Assembly: GCA_028564925.1 (NCBI GenBank)
Contig: CM053026.1
Span: forward strand, 135,112,031-135,176,030
From: Lithobates sylvaticus
Taxonomy: Eukaryota; Chordata; Amphibia; Anura; Ranidae
DNA: 64,000 bases
Direction of reading: 5' to 3'
A program made the translations under genes and the position numbers. Shown piece by piece: positions 47,701 to 58,845 of the stretch. How positions within the stretch are numbered: position 1 is the first letter of the stretch; the number at the start of each line of letters is the position of its first letter. Under the pieces are notes generated by a model that had not been told where the DNA came from, ran no database searches, and saw only the letters and a program-made list of their open reading frames with translations.

Positions 47701-48000
47701 CCCAATTACTACTGAATTTTTGTATCCGCACTTGCACCTGTCCACTCCTGTGGCACTAATGAACCCATTTGGGGTGCCACTCGAGTGGTCAGGTTGTTAT
47801 ACTAGAAAATATTTCTCCTTGTTCGACCTTTCTACTTGTTAATTGTTAATACTGCATACTGTTGGATATATGCTACTGAACACGTGTTTGATTGTTTAAC
47901 CCAATGTTCATGGTACCATCAACGTCGTTGCGCGACGTACAATGTTTAATTGTACACTGTATTATTCTGAAAAATCAATAAAAATGTATTGTAAAAAAAA
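44766..48000 (+). pseudogene. LINE C: L1/Tx1-type ORF2, 5'-truncated, best-preserved RT in the window
   Basis: The coding region begins in the linker before RT (RLDELMAQIAALESNHKR, 44795 onward) and changes frame near 45000-45020. A 591-codon frame (44987-46762) then holds the whole RT: GKAPGPDGLSGEYYK, NFRPISLLNLDLKIYAKV, QTGFTKDRQASDATRRML, LLSLDAEKAFDRVHWTYL, GTRQGCPLSPLIFNLLMEP, SLFADNVILIL, DISYLGITLPRTL, RLAAFKMICLPQILYFF. The catalytic box reads FADN instead of F/YADD. Past 46762 the protein continues in other frames (SWTLKGIRSLQDLIQVDHL, then CWRCNSNIGDMLHIFWACPK at 47255-47315), so at least two more breaks exist. It ends with AATAAAAATGTATTG and poly-A at 47990-48010. Endonuclease and ORF1 are absent. 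Confidence 0.9.
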
Positions 48001-48154
48001 AAAGAAAAAAAGGCCCACCTAGACGCCACCTTTCACAAATTTGGGAACAAGTCTGGCAAACTTCTTTCTAAGCTCTGCAAGGGATTTTTTCGACCGACCC
48101 ACATTACCTCGCTTCGAGATCAACGGGGGAAAGTGCACTCCACCCCTCCTGATA

Positions 48155-50078
48155 TTAACCACTAGGCGCCCGCGCTATAGCCGAAAGACGGCTGCAGCGC
48201 GGACGCTCTCTGCTGGGAGGACGTCCCTGGACGTCCTCCTGTTTACTTCCCTAATGCGCGCTCCTGAGAGCGCACATCGGGGAAGTTCTGTGCTGGCCGT
48301 GTCCGTCGGACACAGCCGGTCACAGATCGCTGTAAACGGCCAATCACATCGGCCGTTTACAGCAAGATCCGTCTGTCCAATGAGAGATGATCTCATATGT
48401 TTGCATATGCAAACATATGAGATCATCTGTCAGCGCCGATCTGCCTCCCACACAGCGTGTGAGGAGGGAGAGAGGAACGGCGGCGGTGCGCTGTAAGTTA
48501 AAAAAAAAATAAAAAAAATAAAAATAAAGTGATCTGTCTCCGCTGCCATCTGTCACCAGTACCACCTGTCCCAGCTGCCACCTGTCATCAGTACCACCTG
48601 TCCCAGCTGCCACCTGTCATCAGTACCACCTGTCCCAGCTGCCACCTGTCATAAGTACCACCTGTCCCCTGTACCACCTGTCCCCAGAGTGCCATCCGTG
48701 CCACCTGTCCCCAGTACCACCTGTCCCCAGTGCCATCCGTGCCATCTGCCAGTGCCACCTGTCCCCAGTGCCACCTGTCCCCAGTTCCATCTGTCATCAG
48801 TGCCACGTCAGTGCCATCTGTCATCAGTGCCACGTCAGTGCCATCTTTCATCAGTGCCACGTCAGTGGCATCTGTCATCAGTGCCACGTATCAGTGCCAT
48901 CTGTCAAAAGTGCCACCTGTCAGTGTCACGTGTCATCTGTTATCAGTGGCATGTGTCATCAATGCCACGTATCAGTGCCATCTGTCATCAGTGCCACGTA
49001 TTAGTGCCACATGATATCAGTGACACGTATAAGTGCATCTGTCAGCAGTGCCACATATTAGTGCCATCTGTCAGTGTCACGTGTCATCAGTGCCCCCGTA
49101 TTAGTGCCATCTGTCATCAGTGTCACGTGTCATCAGTGCCCCGTATTAGTGCCATCTGTCATCAGTGTCACGTGTCATCAGTGTCACCTGTCATCAGTGC
49201 CACGTCAGTGTCACGTGTCATTGTCCTGGTGCTCCAGGGCCTTCAAAAGTGTAATAGGTAGTCAACAATTTAGATGTGTAATTTATGCTCCTAGAACACG
49301 TGATGGCGCTCCCTGCATGTTGGGCCTCTCTAAGTGGCCAGGCTGTGTAAAAGTCCCACATATGTGGTATCGTAATACTCAGGAGGAGTAGCAGAATTTA
49401 TTTTGGGGTGTCATTTGTGGTATACACATGCCATGTGAGAGAAATAACCTATTACAATGACAATTTTGTGGAAAAAAATAAAAAAATTAAAAAATAATTC
49501 ATTTTGCAAAGAATTGTGGGGAAAAAATGACAACATCAAAAAGCTCACCATGCCTCTTACTAAAATACCTTGGAATGTCTACTTTCAAAAAAGGGGTCAT
49601 TTGGGGGGTATTTGTACTTTCCTGGCATGTTAGGGTCACAAGAATTGAGATCGGTCACCAGTACATCAGATGTGATCAATTTTGTATGATTCACACCAGT
49701 TTGTAGACTCTCTAACTTTTACAAAGACCAAATAATATCCACTAATTTGGGTTATTTTTACCAAAGATATGTAGCAGTATAAATTGTGGCCAAAATTTAT
49801 GAAGAAAAATTTGCTAAATTTTATCACAGAAACAAAGAAAAATGCGTTTTTTTTCAAAATTTTCGGTCTTTTTTCATTTATAGCGCAAAAAATAAAAAAC
49901 CCAGAGGTGATCAAATACCACCAAAAAAGAAAGCTCTATTTGTGGGAAAAGAGGGACAAAAAATTCATTTGGGTACAGTATTGCATGACTGAGTAATTGT
50001 CATTCAAAGTGTGAGAGCACCGAAAGCTGAAAATTGGTCTGGGCAGGAAGGGTGTTTAAGTGCCCAGTAAGCGGTTAA
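48155..50078. mobile_element. piggyBac-like non-autonomous element in LINE D, TTAA duplication
   Basis: TTAA flanks both ends (48155-48158 and 50075-50078). The ends TTAACCACTAGGCGC and TTAACCGCTTACTGGGCAC (reverse complement) are related inverted repeats. Deleting the element and one TTAA restores an open LINE reading frame (PPDINKAILQFYTALYG), direct evidence for precise TTAA insertion. It carries the minisatellite at 48540-49228. The right third shares GCGCAAAAAATAAAAA and AAAGCTCTATTTGTGGGAAA with the copies at 19.3, 61 and 63.3 kb. There is no transposase. Confidence 0.9.
48540..49228. repeat. Minisatellite in the piggyBac-like element
   Basis: The array is built on CCACCTGTC/GCCATCTGTCATCAGT words. 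The left part repeats a 32-bp unit (ACCACCTGTCCCAGCT plus GCCACCTGTCATCAGT). The middle repeats a 27-bp unit (CAGTGCCATCTGTCATCAGT plus GCCACGT), and the right part has longer variants with CGTATTAGTGCC. Open frames on both strands across the array are artefacts of the repeat. Confidence 0.9.
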
Positions 50079-53000
50079 CAAAGCCATTCTGCAATTTTAC
50101 ACGGCCCTATATGGCCCAGACCCTATTAACAAAGACGCTGCACATTCCTTTCTAGACAAGATACACCTTCCTACCATCTCTCCCATCTAGCTAGAATCCC
50201 TAAATGCCCCCATCACAAAAGACGAAATAACACAAGCCATTAGAAATCTTCGCCCCTCAAAAGCCCCTGGTCCTGACGGTTTTACTAGCGAGTTTTATAA
50301 AACGCTCACCGACATAACGATACCTATGCTTCACTCTGTCTATTCCGGCATCTGGGCTGGTGGCCCATATCTCCCTACGGGCAATCAAGCAAATATTAAG
50401 CTTCTTGCAAAAAAGGGCAAAGACCAGTTAGAACCAGGTTCGTACAGGCCTATTTCATTACTTAACCTAGATGTCAAAATCCTATCGAAAATAGTGGCCT
50501 CCAGACTAGCAGTAATCCTCCCCGACCTCATTCACCCTGAGCAATCCGGTTTTGCAAAAGGACGCACGGCCACCCTGAATATTCGCAAGGTGTTATTAGC
50601 CCCCGAACAAGCCAAACAAAATCCCAAGATTATTATGCCATAATCACCCTAGACGCTGAAAAAGCCTTCGATAACGTAAGTTTTGATTGGCTAGCACTAT
50701 CGCTCTCCAAGATGGGTTTTAACGGTCCTTTCTGTCACCTCATAATGTGTGCATCGCCCTCAGCTAAATTAGTTGCAGCGGGTATTCTCTCCACCTTCAA
50801 AAAGGGACCAGGCAGGGGTGCCCTCTATCCCCCCAATTATTTAACATTGCTCTAGAACCCCTCTCCAGATTCTTGTCCCTCAATGCTCCCATTCGAGGCA
50901 TCACGGTAGGCTCCACGGAACTGCGTACATCACTCTTCGCGTATGATGTCTTCATTTTCACATCTAACCCCCCAGACATCTTGACAATTAAAAGTAGTAT
51001 CTTTGATGATTTTAGTTTATGCTCGGGTCTCCGCATAAACTACTCTAAAAGCGAAATTCTCCCAATCGGCGGTCAATCTATGCCCCCTTGGTCTCAAAAC
51101 TCTCTCTTTCAAGTTGCCACGTCACATATCACCTACCTTGGAATTAAGATTGGGAAACTGCCCTCTTCTCTTTACCTCTTTACCATCTTAACTACCCCCC
51201 TCTCTTTGGCAAACTCTCTCAGGAACTGTCTAACTGGATGGATCTCCCCCTATCGCTCTTGGGAAGGTGTCATCTTATCAAAATGATTAGATTCGCCAGA
51301 CTATTGTATCCTTTGCTTTGTATTCCACTATTGCTGAAACACAGAGATATCTCGGCTCTCAACTCTAAAATTTCCAAATTCCTCTGGCATGGCAAAAGAC
51401 CACGCATAGCTTTTAGAAAACTGCACCTTCCCAGGAGCGAGGGGGGTATTAGCTTACCACATATTGGAATATATAACCTTGCCTGTTTAATTAGGACTAG
51501 CCTCGACTGGCTGGCCCACCAATCCCGGCACTCCAATTATGCACTAGAGACTGAAATGGCTCACCCCTATTCCCTGGTGGCCCTCCTACATTGCAGGTGG
51601 AAATCTGTTCCCCTCCCACTTCAACACAATCTCCTTCTACGTGACACGGCCTTGGCCTGGAGGGAGACCAGAAAAATCCTTAAGCTCCCATCCTACTTTT
51701 CCTCCCACCTACCCATCCAAGGGAATCCTGGATTTCTTCCCGGTATACACTGCAAACCATTTGAAATATGGCAGGAGCATGGCCTGTCAAACTTCTCCGC
51801 ACTCTGTGACTCTTCCTTTTTCAACGGTATCTACCCAATTCTCCCTACCTCCTTCCCATAGGTTTTATTACAATCAATGTGTCAGCTTTATATACAGTAC
51901 CTGCAAAAAAGATTCCTTGAGATTTAAACCAAGCTTCTTGGATCGGTTGTTAAAGAATGGTCACTTCACTATCTCGGACATTTACAAGCCTCTTCTACTT
52001 GACTCCTCTCCGCCTCCCACATCATCTTCCATTGCCAACTGGAGCAAAGACTTCCCTGATCCTAATCTTGTCAAAAAGATTCTGACTGGCCTTCAAAGGG
52101 TTCTCCGTCTAACACCTAATGAAACATGGAGGGAAACTCAGCTAAAAATAGCTCACCAAGCATATATTCCCTTCCTCTCGCCCAAATCCAGGACGGAGGG
52201 AGTTTCATGCCCCCTATGCTCAGCTACCAAACCCTCACTCTCGCATCACTTTTGGTCCTGCTTCTTCATCTCCTCATTTTGGGATCAAGTTATCTTCTTC
52301 ATATTCGAAGTCACACTATTGAAACTCCCCAAAGACCCTCTTCTCTTAATTTTTGGATTCTGGGACCCCTTACTTCTACTGTGGTCATCCTCCTCATCTA
52401 AGGCCACATCCCCCAATGGGATGGCCCCCAACCCTCCCTCAAAAGATTGGATCCTGCTATGCCTACTCATCGCAAGGAGACTCATCCTCAGACATTGGAT
52501 TTCACCTCAAAATCCGCCCATCACCCAACTCAAAAAGGACTGTTTTAGTCTTCTATACAGAGAACAACTCCTCACAGACTTCAAAGACCTCAAATCCAGA
52601 TCTCATTTTCTCAATAGATGGCAATTGTTCATCTCCTCAGCTCTCTCCCCAGACGACCAACTGGATCTTCACACACTCACCTTCTCCTATGATGAGCCAA
52701 TCCCGGAGGATCCATAACCCATAAAGTCATTCCTTGCTACCATCTCTTTAATTACTACTACACTTGGTGGACACTTTTGGAGCCCCCCCTATGACGTTGC
52801 ATCCTCTGAAGCCCGCAACTCTTTCTCTCTTTTGCTCTATCTAGAATGGATATTTGACAGTATACATTGTGCAGGCACTGTCTGTCTGCAGTGCTTTACA
52901 AATACCATCAGTTAGAGATTTCATGTGTCAAAAGGCTGCTCTGCAACCCCACAACGTTAGTTGTTTTTTCTTGTCTTTTCTAATCACCATACTGTTGTTC

Positions 53001-53159
53001 ATCAACTGTTCTGTCTTGCTGACATATATGTTACCTCCAGATCTTGTTTTTTTGTTTTGATCTTGTGCAGTTTCTGTAAAAATGACTGACAATACTCTGT
53101 ACATATGTCTTTATATTTTCTTCCCAATAAAAACATTTTGAAAAAAATAAAATAAAAAT

Positions 53160-54303
53160 GGAGCTGACAAAATACATTGTTAAGTTACTAGACTAGGTGT
53201 GTATGGGCCCAGGATAGCATGCTGGGGAGGTTAGTGAAAGCAAATAAGCATGAAGTACAAAAAAGGAGCATTATAAGCTTACAGCAGGCATGAGGACAAA
53301 GAGGACATTCACAGCATATTACAATAATGGTAATTATGGAATGAAGAAATTAATACAATACATTAGCAAATATTAAATACATAGAATGTGATGTTAAAGG
53401 ATAAAACTTACCCTAATATAGTCCTTCTGCAGGACTTGAATGATGGCAGAACAGGTCTCTGGAATAATGATTCCCAGAGCCTGGGGGGAGATCCCAGTCG
53501 TGAACTTGAGGTCCTGGAGACTTCTCCCCGTCGCCAAGTACCGCAAGGTGGTGATGAGCCTTTGCTCGGGAGTGATGGCTTGCCGCATGCATGTGTCCTG
53601 CTTACTTATATAGGGGTACTGCAAAGCCAATAGACTGTGAAAGCAGGGGTCCGTCATCCAGAGATAATTCCTGAAATCATCACGGTTATTCTCCTGGAGC
53701 TCCCGCAGCAAAGGCATATGAGAGAATTGGTCATGATTAAGCAACAAATTCTTGGTCCAAGAATTCCTCCTCCCCCTGTTCCTGGACCGGACTTGTGTCA
53801 AAGCAATAACTCCAAGCCAAATAATAGTAACACGATCTCTCTGACGAGAACGCCACATGGCTAGTATACGAACGGCCGTTCAGAACGAACTGACAGAATA
53901 CACTGAAAATCAGAAGGGACCTGACAAGCACAACCTGAAAATCAGAAACGACCTGACAAGCACGCAGTGAAAATCAGAAGCGAACCAAAAAGAATGCACT
54001 GAAAAACAAACTGACAAGCATGCACTGAAAAACAAAAACAAACCAACAAGCACAACCTGAAAAACAGAAACAAACTGACAAGCACGAAGCTGAAAAGCAC
54101 GAATCGACACTCACCAAACTTCTACTAACAGGAGATTAGCAGAAAGAGCCCAAAGGGTGGCGCATGACTAGTGAACTTCCTTTTTATCGGCTTGTAGTAT
54201 GTCACTACGTTGTTGGTCAACATTTGTGTGACCGTGTGTATGCAAGACAAGTTTGAGCCAACGCCCTTCGGACAAAATTCCACAGTTTTGTTGGCGGAGT
54301 ATT
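53160..54303 (-). pseudogene. Harbinger (PIF) transposase gene, first coding exon and 5' region
   Basis: The minus-strand frame 53858-53394 encodes the N-terminal half of a HARBI1/PIF-type nuclease: LLRELQENNRDDFRNYLWMT, then KQDTCMRQAITPEQRLITTL, LRYLATGRSLQDLKFTTGIS and IIIPETCSAIIQVLQKDYIR. The frame then meets a splice-donor-like GTAAGT (minus strand, 53406-53411), after which 53160-53400 reads like an intron. The DDE catalytic exon is absent from the window. LINE D ends at this intron and may have separated the parts. Upstream (53869-54110) is a tandem repeat, then another donor-like GGTGAGT at 54110-54116. The outermost 54125-54303 resembles the end of the Harbinger MITE at 23.2 kb (TTTGTGTGACCGTGTGTATG). 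Confidence 0.75.
53869..54110. repeat. Tandem repeat upstream of the Harbinger exon
   Basis: About seven units of roughly 30-35 bp vary around CTGAAAATCAGAAACGACCTGACAAG (given here only as its words CTGAAAATCAGAA and CTGACAAGCACG). On the minus strand each unit supplies a pyrimidine stretch ending TTTTCAG, so it could offer many splice acceptors in a 5' untranslated intron. Confidence 0.75.
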
Positions 54304-54620
54304 AGTCCGTAGGGTTCAATTTTGAGTTGGCAAGGTCCAAAGGAAGGTCCATAGAGACATGGATGAGCAAGTTTTGGGTGGAGGAACATGACTGACCTGC
54401 ACAGAGTAATGACCTCAAAATGATAAAACACCTTTGGAATGAATTGGTGCAGAGACTGTGAGCCAGACCTTCTCGTCCAAATAAGTGCCTAGTCTCACAA
54501 ATGCACTTTGGCAGAATGATCAAACATTCCCATAGACACACTCCTAAAACTTGTAGACAGCCTTCCCAGAAAAATTGAAGCTGCAAAGGGTGGGCCAACT
54601 CAATATTGAACATTCCAGAC
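54304..54620 (+). pseudogene. Tc1-like transposon remnant
   Basis: The + strand contains a fragment readable as DLKMIKHLWNELVQRL, the segment after the last acidic residue of Tc1 transposases, and ends with GGTGGGCCAACTCAATATTG. GTAGGGTTCAATTTTGAGTT at the left is inverted relative to AACTCAATATTGAAC at the right, so the borders are subterminal inverted repeats. Outer ends and most of the transposase are missing. It is wedged between the Harbinger gene and a Harbinger MITE. Confidence 0.7.
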
Positions 54621-54623
54621 TAA

Positions 54624-55026
54624 TGCCCTGTACACACGGTCGGAAAATTCCGACCACAAAATCCGTCGGATTTTTTCCGACGGATTTTGTCCGACACTGG
54701 TGTTGCATACACACGGTCGGACAAAGTTGTTGGAAAATCTGATCATCCTGAACGTGGTGACGTTCGTTGCGTACAACGGGACTACGTAGAGGCTAGTAGC
54801 CAATAGATTTGGTCTTGTAATGTGATCTGAGCATGCGTGGCACTTTGTCCGCCGGAATTCACTACACACGATCGGAAAAAGTCCGACAGGACTTTGTTGT
54901 CGGAAAATTTGAGAACAGGATCTCAAACTGTTTCCGTCAGAAATTCTGATGGAAAAAGTCTGATGGAGCCCACACACGGTCGGAATTTCCGACAATATGG
55001 TCTGATAGGACATTTTCCGTCGGAGA
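54624..55026. mobile_element. Harbinger-type MITE, right end lost
   Basis: TGCCCTGTACACACGGTC follows TAA (54621-54623). The interior (GAACGTGGTGACGTTCGTTG, ACTACGTAGAGGCTAGTAGC, GATCTGAGCATGCGTGG) matches the MITE at 15308. The expected GTACGGGGCA right end is missing: the sequence stops at CGTCGGA where the Tc1 element begins, and it does not resume beyond it. Confidence 0.8.
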
Positions 55027-55028
55027 TA

Positions 55029-56880
55029 CAGTATCTCACAAAAGTGAGTACAACCCTCACTCCCCTGACATTTTTGTAAATATTTTATTATATCTTTTCA
55101 TGTGACAACACTGAAGAAATGACGCTTTGCTACAATGTAAAGTAGTGAGTGTACAGCTTGTATAAGTGTAAATTAGCTGTCCCCTCAAAATAACTCAACA
55201 CACACAACAAAAGTGAGTACACCCCTATGTGAAAATGTCCAAATTGGGCCCAAAGTGTCAATATTTTGTGTGGCCACCATTATTTTCCAGCACTGCCTTA
55301 ACCCTCTTGGGCATGTAGTTTCATAGTTTCATAGTTAGTAAGGTTGAATAAAGACATCAGTCCATTCAGTTCAACCTGAGTGAGTTTCTACAATTGTCCC
55401 TATCCCTGTACATTGCACACTCACATCGGTCCCTACCCTCAAGGAGCCCACAATCCAATGTCCCCATTCATATACTAGGGACGATTTTTGGACAGAAGCC
55501 AATTAACCTACCTGCATGTCTTTGGAATTGTGGGAGGAAACCGGAGTACCCGGAGGAAACCCACGCAGGCACAGGGAAAACTCCAGGAAGGTAGTGTCTT
55601 GGTTGGGATTTGAACCAGTGACCCTTCTTACTGCTAGGTGAGAGTGCTAACCACTACACCACTGTGCCGCCCAAAGTTCACCAAAGCTTCACAGGTTGCC
55701 ACTGGAGTCCCCTCCACTCCTCAATGATGACATCACGGAGCTGGTGGATGTTAGAGACCTTGCGCACATCCACCTTCCGTTTGAGGATGCCCTACAGATG
55801 CTCAATAGGGTTTAGGTCTTGAGACATGCTTGGCCAGTCCATCACCTTTACCCTCAGCTTCTTTAGCAAGGCAGTGGTCGTCTTGGAGGTGTGTTTGGAG
55901 TCATTATCATGTTGGAATACTGCCCTGCGGCCCAGTCTGTGAAGGGAGGGGATCATGCTCTGCTTCAGTATGTCACAGTACATGTTAGCATTCATGGTTC
56001 CCTCAATGAACTGTAGCTCCCCAGGGCCGGCAGCACTCATGCAGCCACAGACCATAACACTTCCACCACCATGCTTGACCGTAGACTTGTCTTCAGCAAA
56101 CTGTTTGCAGGCTTTCTTGTGCATCATCTTTATAAGAGGCTTCCTTCTGTGATGACAGCCATGCAGATCAATTTGATGCAGTGTGCAGCGTATAGTCTGA
56201 GCGCTGACAGGCTGACCCCCCATCCCTTCAACCTCTGCAGCAATGCTGGCAGCACCCACACATCAATTACCTAAAGACAACCTCTGGATATGATGCTGAG
56301 CATGTGCACTCAACTTCTTTGGTCGACCATGGCAAGGCCTGTTCTGAGTGAAACCTGTCTTCTTAAACCGCTGTATGGTCTTGGCCACCATGCTTCAGCT
56401 CCGTTTCAGGGTCTTGGCAATCTTCTTATAGCCTAGGCCATCTTTATGTAGAGCAATAATTCTTTTTTTTTAGATCCTCAAAGAGTTCTTTGCCATGAGG
56501 TGCCATGTTGACCTTCCCATGACCAGTATGAGAGAGTGAGAGCGATAACACCAAATTTAACAAACCTGCTCATCATTCACACCTGAGACTTTGTAATGAG
56601 TCACATGACACCGGGGAGGGAAAATGGCTAATTGGGCCCAATTTGGACATTTTCACTTAGGGGTGTACTCATTTTTGTTGCCAGCGGTTTAGACATTAGT
56701 GGCTGTGTGTTGAGTTATTTTGCGGTGACAGCAAATTGACATTGTTATGCAAGCTGTTCACTCACTAATTTACATTGTAGCAAAGTGTAATTTCTTCATT
56801 TCTTCAGTGTTGTCACATGGAAAGATATAATAAAATATTTCCAAAAATGTCAAGGGAGTGCTCACTTTTGTGAGATACTG
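55029..56880 (-). pseudogene. Tc1-like transposon, transposase decayed
   Basis: Terminal repeats CAGTATCTCACAAAAGTGAG (left) and its near-inverse (right) are flanked by TA (55027-55028 and 56881-56882). Subterminal blocks with AACTCAACACACA recur at both sides. The transposase reads leftward: an N-terminal start near 56505 (MAPHGKELFEDL, then IIALHKDGLGYKKIAKTLK), then a frame at 56259-55792 with GHHRRKP-like, KHGGGSVMVCGCMSAAGPGE, AVFQHDNDSKHTSK (second catalytic Asp) and DWPSMSQDLNPIEHL. About 50 residues including the first catalytic Asp are deleted between QFAEDK and STVKHGGG. A SINE lies inside it at 55321-55672. It cannot mobilise itself. Confidence 0.9.
55321..55672 (-). mobile_element. 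tRNA-derived SINE inserted in the Tc1 transposon
   Basis: On the minus strand the head reads GGGCGGCACAGTGGTGTAG, then box A GTGGTTAGCACTC (about 55643-55655) and box B GGTTCAAATCC (55606-55616), the internal RNA polymerase III promoter of a tRNA-derived SINE. A conserved body follows (GTGGGTTTCCTCCGGGTACT, CATGCAGGTAGGTTAATTGG). The tail ends with repeated ATGAAACT words. The Tc1 sequence is continuous on both sides (GGGCATGTAGTT and CACCAAAGCTTCAC), with a short duplication around AGTT. Confidence 0.8.

Positions 56881-56882
<2 letters not shown>

Positions 56883-56929
<47 letters not shown>
56883..56929. repeat. (TA)n microsatellite
   Basis: A perfect TA run between the Tc1 element and a hAT. 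A matching run at 57793-57820 is probably the same tract split by the hAT insertion. Confidence 0.95.
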
Positions 56930-56932
<3 letters not shown>

Positions 56933-57787
56933 GGCTGTTACTGATTCAAATTTTCGTGTTTGATTAATCAATTTTTTTTAATCGATTAATTGACTAATTT
57001 CGATTAATTATAACGCACATACAGATCCAACTACTTTTAGCTGATCTCCTTGCATTGCAACTCTGCATTAGTCAGTGGTAAATGTGGTTTACACTATATA
57101 CAATCACCCGACACTAGTTAGTTTCCACAATCCATGACTTAACTTCACAGTTCACACAAATATGTTTTAAATTCAAACTGTTGCACTGACGTAAGTAATT
57201 TTTTTTCCCACAGTAGTGTGACAATCCCTCCACCTCCGGTCTAACTAATCACTCTCACCTTATGGCATGGACCCCTGTGCAAACAGGTGGTCATGCAAGT
57301 TGGTATCAAAAGGGTTAACACAGACCATAAACTTCTCTCACGTCTCCTTAGATCTCAGCAAGGACGCCAGGTCATGGGTAGAAAGAAAAGATCTAAGTGC
57401 TCACCGCTTAAGTATAAGATTTAATTTTTGTGTTCAAATACAAACTACTCACATAAAGATGATAAAAACACAGCATGTAAAGCCGACAATCGTGTTAGTT
57501 CCGTAGGGCAGCAGCGGGTGATGTCATGTGTAGAGCTCCTCCCCCGTACACGTTACTTTCAATCAGAACTTCAACGTCACCAGACTCCTCCCCCCTTCCC
57601 TTCGTTAGCAGATGGAGGCACTTGGGGAAGGGGTCCGGTGACATCGATGTCAGTGACGTCACCGGATCTCCGACGAAACTCCCTTAAGGCCCAGAAGCAA
57701 GCGGAGAGGTGAGTACCAATCAAAAGAGTTTTGATCGTTCAAAAAAAATTAACGATTAATCGAGAAATTTATCTTTAATTTTCACAG

Positions 57788-57792
<5 letters not shown>
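56930..57792. mobile_element. hAT-type element with TAGGGCTGT ends
   Basis: TAGGGCTGTTACTGATTC at the left and, reverse complemented, TAGGGCTGTGAAAATT at the right form the inverted ends. ATTAATCAAT/TTAATCGATTAAT subterminal repeats appear at both sides. Its target lies in a TA run, so the 8-bp duplication cannot be resolved. There is no transposase. The interior 57500-57700 is GC-richer with CGATGTCAGTGACGTCACC. Confidence 0.75.
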
Positions 57793-57820
<28 letters not shown>

Positions 57821-57822
<2 letters not shown>

Positions 57823-58590
57823 TTTACAAATAACATTTAATACATGACAAAGGATTCCTGATTATTGTGGGTTAGATATTGAAGCAGCACAACAAATTTT
57901 ATCGTGCTGGTCCCTTCTGAATGAAACATTAAAATGTTGGTCTGAGCATTCTGGCAATAGGTGGGTTAGTTCTCCAGCTAATATTTTGCGTACATAAATT
58001 TCAGCTTGAGCCATTGACCCCTGTAAACATTAGACTTTTCAAAACTTCATGATATAGAGAATCTGAAAAGCATAGCAATAGGAGTCTAGAACCACACCTG
58101 CTGGTTAGATGCAATATGTAGATATAACACTGCATAATGTTCATATGCAGAATGTCATATCTACCTGACTAAAGCCATCACCCCAGAATTTATTTTTCAG
58201 CTGGTGATTCTGTCTCTCATAAAAGTGATTCAAGTGGCTTATTAGCTGCTGGATTGCTTTTAGAGACAGCGGAAGTGGTCCCCCCCTCCTGCGCGCTGGT
58301 TTTTCTTGGGCTTACCATTCTTACCGGTGAGCCTGGGAAATGATATGATGGTTTGCATGCCTGGTCATAGAGGTGAACAGGAACCAGAATCTTTTTTTCT
58401 TTTTTTAAAGCAAAAGATCAATGTTTTTTTAAATCTTTTGCTTTCAAAGGTAGAGGAAAGATTTCGGGTCTTATAGACCCCAGATCTCTTCATAAAGAGG
58501 ACCTGTCATCCCTTATTTATATTACAAGGCATGTTTACATTTCCTTGTAATACTAATAAAAATTATCAGAAAAAAAAATGAAAGCTCCAA
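57821..58590. other. Unassigned DNA
   Basis: No gene or repeat boundary is recognised; the stretch is AT-rich and looks unique. Confidence 0.4.
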
Positions 58591-58815
58591 AAGACCAAAG
58601 ACCAATATGTAACCCAACAACAAAAAAGGCTAAATAGAGCTCAACAAGTCCTCCAACACTGTATGAATAATACATGGAAGTTAAAGAATGAAGAAAGGGA
58701 GGATGGGTCTTCTGAGACCATGGAAATATAGCATATACACAAACTCTTCCAATTATTCTATAAATAGAATGTGTGGGGATTTGTTGAGCTCTACTAATCA
58801 GGCTTTCTTATAGTT
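58591..58815. repeat. Foldback repeat
   Basis: GTAACCCAAC..GAGCTCAACAAGTCC (about 58609-58654) pairs with GGATTTGTTGAGCTC..GTTGGGTTAC (about 58777-58823). Arms are about 45 bases with several mismatches. No target duplication is found. Confidence 0.6.
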
Positions 58816-58845
58816 GGGTTACATAACAGTTATCCCCACACCTGC

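Larger units (their letters stand above)
48011..53150 (+). pseudogene. LINE D: second L1/Tx1-type ORF2, 5'-truncated, split by a piggyBac-like element
   Basis: It starts directly after the LINE C poly-A, in the pre-RT linker (LDATFHKFGNKSGKLL, 48018 onward). It is interrupted at 48155-50078 and resumes with KAILQFYTALYGPDPINK, SKAPGPDGFTSEFYK, GSYRPISLLNLDVKILSK and QSGFAKGRTATLNIRKVL. Several frame changes follow: TRQGCPLSPQLFNIALEPL near 50810-50865, LFAYDVFIF at 50934-50960 (first Asp of the catalytic pair replaced), SHITYLGIKIG, and a C-terminal frame from about 51850 to 52717 with CPLCSATKPSLSHHFWSCFF. The 3' end has CCAATAAAAACATTTTG and an A-rich tail near 53125-53155. It is non-functional. 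Confidence 0.9.

Noticed and set aside
48689-49261. 190-codon frame rich in Cys-His-Gln repeats
   Set aside because: Product of the minisatellite inside the piggyBac-like element, with parallel open frames on both strands.
55600-55672. tRNA gene on the minus strand
   Set aside because: Box A and box B are present, but the sequence runs on into a SINE body and tail and sits inside a Tc1 transposon.
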